Source of the DNA: Gemmataceae bacterium
Lineage (GTDB): Bacteria > Planctomycetota > Planctomycetia > Gemmatales > Gemmataceae
Reading direction: 5' to 3'
Assembly (NCBI GenBank): GCA_025056835.1
Contig: JANWVS010000140.1
Coordinates: 1-6,263 of the forward strand
DNA: 6,263 bases
The notes beneath the pieces were generated by a model. It was given only the letters and a program-made list of their open reading frames with translations, had not been told where the DNA came from and ran no database searches. Positions 1 to 5,574 of this stretch are shown here, piece after piece (position 1 is the stretch's first letter; each line of letters begins with the position of its first letter). The position numbers were made by a program, and so were the translations under genes.

Positions 1-28
1 CATCGCGCAGGCCGCAGCCATTTGCTCC

Positions 29-33
29 AGGAG
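29..33 (+). promoter_or_regulatory. Ribosome binding site of the response regulator
   Basis: AGGAG lies 9 nt before the ATG at 43 and supports that start over the in-frame TTG at 22. The first 28 bases of the window hold no other recognisable feature. Confidence 0.6.
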
Positions 34-42
34 ACGGGGGTC

Positions 43-714
43 ATGCACACCTTGGTGATCGAGGACGACGCCATTATCGGCAAAAACGTGCAAAAGGGGC
101 TGACCGAGGCTGGCCACAATGTCGTTTGGGTTCGCGACGGCCGACACGGGCTGGAGCAGGCTGTGTCTCAGAAGTACGAAGTCATCATCCTTGACCTCAT
201 GTTGCCGCAGCTCGACGGTCTCAGCGTTCTGGGAAAGCTTCGCCAGCAAGGGATCAAGACCCCGGTGATTGTGTTGACGGCCCTTGGTTCGGTCAACGAC
301 AAAGTGACTGGCTTCAAACTGGGCGCCGACGACTATTTGGCCAAGCCGTTTGAGATGGCCGAGTTGCTGGCCCGGCTCGATGCCGTCTGCCGCCGGGCCA
401 CGCTGAAGCCGGCGGCGTCGTTGCAAACAGGCGACCTGACGCTCGACTTGACGACGCGGCGGGTCAAGTGTGGCGGGGTCGATATCGAGCTGACCCCCAC
501 CGAATTCAGCATCCTCGAGCTGCTCATGAGGCATGCCGGACAGGTCGTGACCCGCAAAATGCTGTGCGAACATTTGTGGACTTCGGACTGGGAGGGCACG
601 ACCAACGTCATCGAGGTCCACATCAATCGTCTGCGTACTAAACTTCTCAAAGGAACCAAGGAGCCGCTCATTACGACCATCCGAGGACGGGGCTATGCCC
701 TCCGCGCGCTTTGA
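43..714 (+). CDS. OmpR/PhoB-family two-component response regulator
   Basis: Cytoplasmic DNA-binding response regulator of 223 residues, the usual length for the family. The receiver domain spans about residues 1-115. It shows the acidic pocket E7/D8/D9, the phospho-acceptor D51 in the ILDLMLP motif, the switch threonine T79 and the conserved K101-P102. After a short linker, a winged-helix DNA-binding domain fills about residues 128-221, with recognition helix around NVIEVHINRLRTKL (188-201) and the wing IRGRGYAL (213-220). The ATG at 43 is chosen because AGGAG (29-33) sits 9 nt upstream; an in-frame TTG at 22 lies before that site and is less likely. The frame stays open to the window edge, so a longer form cannot be strictly excluded. 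The gene overlaps the downstream kinase by 20 bp, so the two are co-transcribed and the kinase is its expected phosphodonor. By general similarity it resembles the CusR/CopR-like branch, but the target genes are unknown. Confidence 0.96.
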   Translation: MHTLVIEDDAIIGKNVQKGLTEAGHNVVWVRDGRHGLEQAVSQKYEVIILDLMLPQLDGLSVLGKLRQQGIKTPVIVLTALGSVNDKVTGFKLGADDYLAKPFEMAELLARLDAVCRRATLKPAASLQTGDLTLDLTTRRVKCGGVDIELTPTEFSILELLMRHAGQVVTRKMLCEHLWTSDWEGTTNVIEVHINRLRTKLLKGTKEPLITTIRGRGYALRAL

Positions 715-2161
715 ACGCATCACTGCGACGATTCGGTTTCGTCTGATGCTTTTCATGATCGCCGTGGTCGTGGTCTTGGTGATTGCGGCCATGGTCGGTG
801 TTCGCCAGATTTATCGCACGAGTCTGTTGCGCGAATTCGATCAAGGTCTGAAGGCCGACATCAAACGAGTCGGAAAAGAAATCCACAAGAACTTTCCACA
901 CTGGAAACGCTTGGAGGAATCGCTCCAGGACATCGCCTTGGCTCACTCGTTGGTCAAATGGTTTGCTGAAGTGTACGACGAGCACGGCAATCGGATTGCC
1001 ACGGGGGGGTATCGTCCGACGGACTTGCCGCCGCTGTCGGGGCCGGCCGACGGCAAACCGCGCGACGAATTGCCGTATCGCTTGGTCGTCGCGACCTTCG
1101 AGGAACCAGGACTTGCCACCTACACCATGCGGATCGGCGCCCACCGGCGGTCGTATGAAGAAACCGTCGGTTTATTGGACGAAACGATGTTCGTGCGCAG
1201 TTTGGTGATCGTGTTGTTGGCTCCGGTGGGCGGCTACCTAATCGCCCTGCGAGCGACGCGGCCGATTGCTCACATTATCGCCACCGCCGCCCGTTTGCAA
1301 CCCAGCCGATTGGACGAGCGGCTGCCGATTCGCGGTACCGGCGATGAGCTGGATCGTCTGTCGCAGACGATCAACGGCCTGCTCGACCGCATCGCCGTTT
1401 ACATCAATCGCAGCCGCGAATTTGTCGCCCACGCCGCCCACGAGTTGCGCTCGCCGTTGGCGGCGCTGCGAGGTTCGGTGGAATTGGCGTTGAACCACCA
1501 ACGCTCGCCGGAAGAATACGCCAGCTTGCTCAGCGACATTATTGTCGAGTGTCAGTATCTTTCGAATCTGGTCAATCGCTTGCTCATTCTGGCCGAAGGG
1601 GATGCCGGCTTGCCGAGCGTCCGGGGGCAGACGACGCGGCTGGACCGCATCATTCGCGAATCGCTCGACATGTTTGAGGCGGTTGCCGAGATGCAGGGCA
1701 TCGCGCTTCAGGCGTCGCCGCTGCCGGCGGCCATGGTTCCCGGCGACGAATTCTACCTCCGGCAGGTCGTGCGAAACCTGGTCGACAACGCCGTGAAGTT
1801 CAGTCCACCCGGCTCAACGGTGCGCGTCGACTTGCGCATCGACGGCCAACGCCGCCACGCCGTGTTCTCGATCGCCGATCAAGGGCCTGGGATACCGGAG
1901 GCCGACATACCGCATGTTTTTGAACGGTTCTACCGCGGCAACAAAGCACGGTCCCACGAACCGAACCGTCGCAGCAGCGGATTGGGGCTGAGTATCTGCC
2001 ATACCATCGTGGAAGCCTTGGGCGGCACAATTGCTTTCGATAGTGAACTCGGCCGCGGCACGACGTTCACGGTATCCCTGCCGCTGGCGGACGCGGACCA
2101 GGCAGCCATCAGCGATGCTCGGACCGATCTCGCTGCCGTTCCGACCCCGGCGGTCGGCTGA
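695..2161 (+). CDS. HAMP-containing sensor histidine kinase (heavy-metal-sensor/CusS-like architecture)
   Basis: Inner-membrane sensor kinase of 488 residues. Order of parts: basic N-terminus; TM1 about 15-37; extracytoplasmic sensor region about 38-165; TM2 about 167-187; HAMP about 188-240 with P190 and the GDELDRL motif (216-222); HisKA with H-box HAAHELRSPL, phospho-accepting H249 followed by E250 and P254; HATPase with N-box RNLVDNAVKFSP (N361, N365), G1 box DQGPGIP (395-401), F-box FERFYR (409-414) and G2 box GLGLS (429-433). All catalytic boxes are intact, so it should be active. The ATG at 695 lies inside the end of the regulator gene, with GAGG at 683-686, so translational coupling is likely. 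The sensor region has no Cys pairs or Met-rich metal motif and fits no fold I can name; the heavy-metal-sensor label rests on kinase-core style, and the ligand is unknown. The last 25 or so residues form an Ala/Asp-rich tail after the ATPase domain. Confidence 0.95.
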   Translation: MPSARFERITATIRFRLMLFMIAVVVVLVIAAMVGVRQIYRTSLLREFDQGLKADIKRVGKEIHKNFPHWKRLEESLQDIALAHSLVKWFAEVYDEHGNRIATGGYRPTDLPPLSGPADGKPRDELPYRLVVATFEEPGLATYTMRIGAHRRSYEETVGLLDETMFVRSLVIVLLAPVGGYLIALRATRPIAHIIATAARLQPSRLDERLPIRGTGDELDRLSQTINGLLDRIAVYINRSREFVAHAAHELRSPLAALRGSVELALNHQRSPEEYASLLSDIIVECQYLSNLVNRLLILAEGDAGLPSVRGQTTRLDRIIRESLDMFEAVAEMQGIALQASPLPAAMVPGDEFYLRQVVRNLVDNAVKFSPPGSTVRVDLRIDGQRRHAVFSIADQGPGIPEADIPHVFERFYRGNKARSHEPNRRSSGLGLSICHTIVEALGGTIAFDSELGRGTTFTVSLPLADADQAAISDARTDLAAVPTPAVG

Positions 2162-2306
2162 CAAGATCCAAGTCTTCTCGGGAACCTGCTTGCGCTGGTC
2201 TGTGCACCGCCTGGCCGGCCCATCGTAAGAAATTTTGCAGGCATGACCCGCGATTTTAAGCTAAATTTGCGCGCCGAAGGTCTGTCTCGCGAAAAGGAAC
2301 GGCACC
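2162..2306. other. Intergenic region upstream of the 213-residue protein gene
   Basis: This 145-bp gap separates the kinase from the next gene. Its second half is AT-rich against a GC-rich background, with short T-tracts at 2233-2236, 2254-2257 and 2266-2268. A TTGCAG at 2235-2240 could be a -35 element, but the best -10 match 16 nt later (TAAGCT) is weak. No hairpin with a T-tract follows the kinase stop, so read-through from the two-component operon is possible. An 8-bp GGCCGGCC palindrome (2213-2220) is probably chance. Confidence 0.35.
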
Positions 2307-2948
2307 ATGAAAGCGTTTCTCATTTGCAGCATCCTAGGCGGGTTGGGCTTTGTCGCCATGGGACTGCACCAAGGTTTGTTTGGTTCCTCGCGCACGCTCA
2401 GCAAACTGTTCGGAACCCACGAGGAGGTCAAGGCCCCCGAACCAGCGCGGGCCAAGTTTCCGCAAGCGCTGGCACCAGCGGCCCACGGCAAGCCGGTCCC
2501 CGAGGCCGCGCCTTACGAAATCGCCGATCGCCCGCACAAGTTGGTGTTTCTCAAGACGAACGGTCGCGAACATCCTTGGCAAGAAGAGCACGCCAACCAC
2601 AACGGCGATTGGTGCACCACCAAAGTTGAAGAAGTGGAGTTGATCGTCGTCGTCGGCCCATCGCGAGAGTTGTTGGTCGAGCAAAAGGTGTATCACAATG
2701 CGCCGCCGGTCGACCGCTATCAATACGATCTTGAAGCCTGGTTGGTCGAAGCAAAAACGGGTGCCGTACTCGCTCGACGCAAATTCCAGAATCGACCGCG
2801 CCTCGCACGGAGTCGCGAAGATTTTGCCACAACCAGGATCGGTGCTCCGGTCTCCTATCACACGGTGTTTCGGTGGGCGGCAGAAATTGCCCGGCACGGC
2901 GCTCCCAATCCACCGCCGCTGGAACCAATCGTCACGATCGTCGATTGA
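2307..2948 (+). CDS. Hypothetical protein with N-terminal membrane anchor or signal peptide
   Basis: Protein of 213 residues with no function I can assign. Residues 3-20 form a short hydrophobic segment after MK, consistent with an uncleaved anchor or a signal peptide. C7 is not in a proper lipobox (preceded by Ile), so a lipoprotein is unlikely. Residues about 38-75 are a Pro/Ala/charged low-complexity linker. The rest (about 76-213) looks like one small, mainly beta-strand domain with alternating patterns such as VEEVELIVVVG (107-117) and YQYDLEAWLVEAKTGAVLA (138-156), then a Pro-rich C-terminus. The 'YDLEAWLVEAKTGAVLARRKF' style recalls extracytoplasmic beta domains in planctomycete and cyanobacterial proteins, a weak recollection only. 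AAAGGA (2293-2298) lies 8 nt before the ATG, and codon third positions are GC-rich in this frame, supporting it over the 187-codon antisense frame. It lies downstream of the two-component operon and converges on the stress-protein gene. Confidence 0.8.
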   Translation: MKAFLICSILGGLGFVAMGLHQGLFGSSRTLSKLFGTHEEVKAPEPARAKFPQALAPAAHGKPVPEAAPYEIADRPHKLVFLKTNGREHPWQEEHANHNGDWCTTKVEEVELIVVVGPSRELLVEQKVYHNAPPVDRYQYDLEAWLVEAKTGAVLARRKFQNRPRLARSREDFATTRIGAPVSYHTVFRWAAEIARHGAPNPPPLEPIVTIVD

Positions 2949-3137
2949 CGCGCGGCGCAGAGATGCCGGTCTACGCGACGATCATTGCTACCCGACACAT
3001 TCGGTGTCGCGGGAAAGACGTGCAAAAGACGCCGGAAGGCGTCGTCGCCGCGCCGCGATCGTGTTAACGCTTGGCCCGTGCGCGCCGCAGGGCGGGGGGC
3101 AGTGGTTGCAGCGACGGTTTGAGCTGCCGGCCAGGTC
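2949..3137. other. Convergent intergenic region
   Basis: These 189 bp lie between two converging genes. They are GC-rich and contain two hairpins: one at 2991-3013 without a T-tract, and one at 3028-3043 that looks like a minus-strand terminator. No ORF here has a credible start site or recognisable protein. Confidence 0.5.
3024..3043 (-). terminator. Probable intrinsic terminator of the permease-Usp operon
   Basis: Read on the minus strand, a perfect 6-bp GC-rich stem (GACGCC/GGCGTC) closes a TTCC tetraloop and is followed directly by TTTT then GC. It lies about 95 bp past the stress-protein stop at 3138. The T-tract is short, so termination may be incomplete. On the plus strand the same stem has no following T-run, so it would not serve the rightward gene as a classic terminator. 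Confidence 0.5.
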
Positions 3138-3977
3138 CTACACCACCAACACGGCCCCGCGGGCCCCCAGTACCAGATCGACGGCGTGATGATGGGCCAG
3201 CGCCTGATGCTCGCGCGGCGCTCCGGTCACGATCAGGCGCCGCCGGGGATTGGCCTCGGTTAGCACCGTCTCGGCCACGCGACCCACGCGAAATTCCACG
3301 CGGAGGGCGAACCCGTCCGCCTCGCCGCGGCGTTGCAAGGCTGCGATCAGCCCCCCAAATTGTTGGGCCATGGCGCGATCGAGCGCAGCCGGCGCTAACG
3401 CCTCGGAAGAAATCGTTTCGGCTACCAGCAGACGCACCTCCTCCAGGGCATCACGGTCCGCCACGGCGAGCAGAGTCAAGCGGCCGCCGCGGGCCGTCAG
3501 CCGACAGGCCCAGGAAAGCGCCCGCACCGCGTACTGGTCCTCGTGCGTGGCGGCGACCACGAGGTCGGCCAACGCAGCGTCCACCTCAACGGCTTCGACC
3601 GGTTCGCGCACGCACAACACCGGACAATGCGCTTCCTGCAACAGCATGTCGACCACGAAACCGAGACTTTCGTCGCGTAGTTCACTGATGTCGCGGCCGA
3701 ATGGGACCGGAACGGCAATCAAGCCAACCTGGTGTTCGACGGCTGCCTGCAAAATCTCAGCGGCCGTCGTTGCCCCGCGATGTTCGTGAACGCGGGCACC
3801 GAACCGGCCCGCCAGCGCCGCGGCGTAAGTCTGTGCCGTCGTGTCCTGATTAGAGCCATCCAATGCGACGAGCACCGCCTTGCAACTGGGGTCGACCAGC
3901 GCGGTTGGTCGCGCGTGCAGGGCGGCGCGAAACATGGCAACGTCTTCGGCCATGCGATCCGCTTCTTCGAATTCCAT
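3138..3977 (-). CDS. Universal stress protein with two degenerate Usp domains
   Basis: Cytoplasmic protein of 279 residues, about twice a single UspA unit. After a short helical N-terminus (1-30), domain 1 begins with the typical first strand KAVLVALDGS (33-42) and ends with HCPVLCVREP (117-126). Domain 2 runs from DLVVAATHEDQYAVRALSWA (138-157) to GARGAVLVV at the C-terminus. The usual ATP-binding signature G-x2-G-x9-G-(S/T) is not seen in either domain: the regions are PFGRDISELRDESLGF (92-107) and TGAPREHQALAHHHAVDLVL (251-270). It may therefore belong to the non-nucleotide-binding Usp class. The ATG at 3977 follows GAGG with a 5-nt spacer; the frame is open further upstream to 4238, but that part is a shadow of the permease gene. 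It starts 35 bp after the permease stop, which points to an operon and a possible role in tuning that transporter, as known for the Usp protein TeaD with the TeaABC transporter of Halomonas. Confidence 0.88.
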   Translation of the reverse strand: MEFEEADRMAEDVAMFRAALHARPTALVDPSCKAVLVALDGSNQDTTAQTYAAALAGRFGARVHEHRGATTAAEILQAAVEHQVGLIAVPVPFGRDISELRDESLGFVVDMLLQEAHCPVLCVREPVEAVEVDAALADLVVAATHEDQYAVRALSWACRLTARGGRLTLLAVADRDALEEVRLLVAETISSEALAPAALDRAMAQQFGGLIAALQRRGEADGFALRVEFRVGRVAETVLTEANPRRRLIVTGAPREHQALAHHHAVDLVLGARGAVLVV

Positions 3978-3982
3978 GTCAA

Positions 3983-3986
3983 CCTC
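3983..3986 (-). promoter_or_regulatory. Ribosome binding site of the universal stress protein
   Basis: GAGG on the minus strand lies 5 nt before the ATG at 3977. It decides this start, because the reading frame continues upstream with no comparable site and with sequence that belongs to the permease in another frame. Confidence 0.5.
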
Positions 3987-4012
3987 GAATGCCTCGCTCG
4001 TCGGCAAACGCC

Positions 4013-5410
4013 TTAAGAACGTGCGGGGAACCAACCTAGGCGAGCAAAAACGTACAGATACAGCAGGACCAATCCCGATTGCAGGACGGTGATCAGGCCG
4101 CCGATCTTCAGGAATTCGCCCCAGCCAACCTTGATGCCGCGCTCTTTCTCCAGAGCGTGCAAGGCAACCACGGAACTGATGCTGCCGACGGGCGTGGAAT
4201 TGCCGCCCAGATTCGCCGTAATGACGAGCGTCCACCACAACGGCTCGGCAGGCATCCCTTGGCTCTGCATGGAGCGAACAATCGGGATGAGCGTTGCCGC
4301 CACCGGGATGTTGTCAACCACGCCCGACAGAGCCAGGACAAAGACCGCCACGTACATCATCGTCACGATCGGGTCGCCCTGCGCCAGCTCGATCATTTTC
4401 CGCGCTTGCCAATCAAGCAAACCGCTCTCCTGCACCGAGCCGATAACGACGAACAGGCCGATGAAGAAGAGGACCACGGACCAGTTGACCTTGCGAATGG
4501 CCTCCTCCGGATAGATCCCGGAGAAAAGCAGCGCCGCCGTGCCGCCGCAAAAGGCGATGAAATCAATGTGAACCCGCAGCTTTTGGGCCAAGGCAAAGCC
4601 GATGATCGTGCCGGCGAGGATGATCGCACAGCGGTAAAACAGGCCCCGGTCCTTGACGAGCGCCCACTCGTCGAAGGAGGCGACCTTGGCGGCGCGCTCC
4701 TGTGGGCTGCCGCCGGCCGCGAGTTCGGCGCGGTAAAACCAACGCAAGCACACGAAAGCCAAGCCCGCCGACACCAGTGCCATCGGCGTCGAAACGCGGA
4801 AGAAATCCATGTAGGCCAGGTTGCCCGCTGTGCCCAGCATGAGCGTACACACTCCGGAGGCGAACGTCATCAACGCGCCGGAGTTGGCGCAGATCGCCAC
4901 GGTTAAGACATAGGGCTTGGGATCTAGGTCGAGTTCCTTGGTCACGACGAGCACGAGCGAGACCATGATCAGCGTTCCCGGCGTGATTGTGAGAAACGTC
5001 ACAAAGAACACCGTCGCCGCTGCAATCGCCAGGTGCAAGCCCAGCGGATTGCCGTGCGTCGCCTTGACCAGCTTAACCGCGAGGAAATGGAAAAGCCCCG
5101 AGCGACCGGCTATGTCCACGAGCACCGACGTGCCGAACAGCACGCCGATCACGCCGACATCGTGACCGATGATGTCATGGACCGCGCGGTCGTAGGCGCT
5201 ATGGGTCGGTTCGTCCTTGAAGACGCCGAAAAGCAGGGCGGCCGTCACCGCGGCGATTGCTCCCAACATGGCTGCCAGACTCTTGTGCAGCCATTCAAAA
5301 GCGATGACGACGTACGTGGCTGTCATGATCGTCCCGAGTACGATCATCGGCAGCACGGGTTTGCCGGCAACGGCGGGCTGCTCCGCAGCAAACAGCAAGA
5401 CGGGTAGCAT
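4013..5410 (-). CDS. ArsB/NhaD/SLC13-superfamily ion transporter (permease)
   Basis: Polytopic inner-membrane transporter of 465 residues, normal for the ion-transporter (ArsB/NhaD/CitM/SLC13) superfamily, with about 11 hydrophobic segments arranged as two halves. The C-terminal half keeps family hallmarks: SGVVDNIPVAATLIPIV (362-378) and ANLGGNSTPVGSISSVVAL (399-417), which match the D-N-x-P helix and G-G-N-x-T re-entrant loop of NhaD/P-protein relatives. The matching N-terminal motifs are altered: TITPGTLIMV (141-150) replaces the D-N helix, and ANSGALMTFASGVCTLMLG (175-193) replaces the usual GG...GDPPN loop. A hydrophilic loop (about 228-256) separates the halves. Substrate cannot be fixed: Na+/H+ exchange, dicarboxylate or another anion are all possible. 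The ATG at 5410 has a strong AAGGAG site 5 nt upstream; an extension to 5524 is open but its sequence is not membrane-protein-like. The gene is followed by the stress-protein gene. Confidence 0.9.
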   Translation of the reverse strand: MLPVLLFAAEQPAVAGKPVLPMIVLGTIMTATYVVIAFEWLHKSLAAMLGAIAAVTAALLFGVFKDEPTHSAYDRAVHDIIGHDVGVIGVLFGTSVLVDIAGRSGLFHFLAVKLVKATHGNPLGLHLAIAAATVFFVTFLTITPGTLIMVSLVLVVTKELDLDPKPYVLTVAICANSGALMTFASGVCTLMLGTAGNLAYMDFFRVSTPMALVSAGLAFVCLRWFYRAELAAGGSPQERAAKVASFDEWALVKDRGLFYRCAIILAGTIIGFALAQKLRVHIDFIAFCGGTAALLFSGIYPEEAIRKVNWSVVLFFIGLFVVIGSVQESGLLDWQARKMIELAQGDPIVTMMYVAVFVLALSGVVDNIPVAATLIPIVRSMQSQGMPAEPLWWTLVITANLGGNSTPVGSISSVVALHALEKERGIKVGWGEFLKIGGLITVLQSGLVLLYLYVFARLGWFPARS

Positions 5411-5415
5411 GCAAT

Positions 5416-5421
5416 CTCCTT
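5416..5421 (-). promoter_or_regulatory. Strong ribosome binding site of the permease
   Basis: AAGGAG on the minus strand lies 5 nt before the ATG at 5410. It is the best Shine-Dalgarno match in the window and fixes this start rather than the in-frame ATGs at 5485 and 5524. Confidence 0.75.
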
Positions 5422-5470
5422 CGTCCCTGCGGAGGATCGGGCAGCGGACGGCACGGCAGGATGGCGCGTT

Positions 5471-5499
5471 ATTGTAATTCCGCATCGGGGGGCGGGCAA
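5471..5499 (-). promoter_or_regulatory. Putative sigma70-type promoter of the permease-Usp operon
   Basis: On the minus strand TTGCCC (5499-5494) and TACAAT (5476-5471) are separated by exactly 17 bp. The -10 box differs from consensus at one position and the -35 box at two. Transcription would begin near 5464, giving a leader of about 54 nt that contains the permease ribosome binding site. It also implies that an ATG at 5485 or 5524 could not serve as the start from this promoter. Confidence 0.45.
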
Positions 5500-5563
5500 T
5501 CGGCGCGTCGCTAGAATGTCCCAAGCGGCGTCCGCGTTGCGTCGCTCACAGTGGGTTTGGGAC

Positions 5564-5567
5564 GGAG
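5564..5567 (+). promoter_or_regulatory. Ribosome binding site of the decarboxylase
   Basis: GGAG lies 7 nt before the ATG at 5575 and supports it over the upstream in-frame GTG (5551) and TTG (5557). Confidence 0.5.
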
Positions 5568-5574
5568 CCGGTGC

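Larger units (their letters stand above)
5411..5574. other. Divergent intergenic region between permease and decarboxylase
   Basis: These 164 bp hold the leftward promoter described separately. For the rightward decarboxylase gene, a TAGAAT at 5512-5517 resembles a -10 box, but no convincing -35 box lies 16-18 nt upstream. No riboswitch-like fold or clear operator palindrome was seen. Confidence 0.4.

Noticed and set aside
671..1144. Antisense 157-codon open frame within the kinase gene
   Set aside because: It is the mirror of well-supported kinase coding sequence in GC-rich DNA and has no recognisable domain.
2213..2220. GGCCGGCC palindrome as a regulatory site
   Set aside because: It is short, of background composition, and has no associated repeats.
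2334..2897. Antisense 187-codon open frame opposite the 213-residue protein
   Set aside because: The plus frame has the ribosome binding site, GC-rich third positions and a coherent signal-anchor plus domain layout; the antisense frame is Arg-rich with no recognisable features.
2991..3013. Hairpin CGACAC/GTGTCG with a bulged GC extension, as a terminator for the rightward gene
   Set aside because: No T-tract follows on either strand, so it does not qualify as an intrinsic terminator; it may still affect transcript ends.
3978..4238. N-terminal extension of the stress-protein reading frame to an ATG at 4238, giving 366 residues
   Set aside because: It overlaps the permease's conserved C-terminal coding sequence, is Arg/His-rich without Usp similarity, and the ATG at 3977 has a suitable ribosome binding site.
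4079..4906. Long plus-strand open frame (275 codons) across the permease
   Set aside because: It is a typical GC-rich antisense shadow, rich in Arg, His, Asp and Gln, opposite a clear membrane transporter.
5411..5524. 38-residue N-terminal extension of the permease
   Set aside because: The extension is not hydrophobic, the ATG at 5410 has a strong AAGGAG site, and the likely promoter lies inside the extension.
5505..5546. Direct repeat GCGTCGCT at 5505-5512 and 5539-5546 as an operator
   Set aside because: An 8-bp GC-rich repeat is expected by chance in this composition and has no symmetry or regular spacing.
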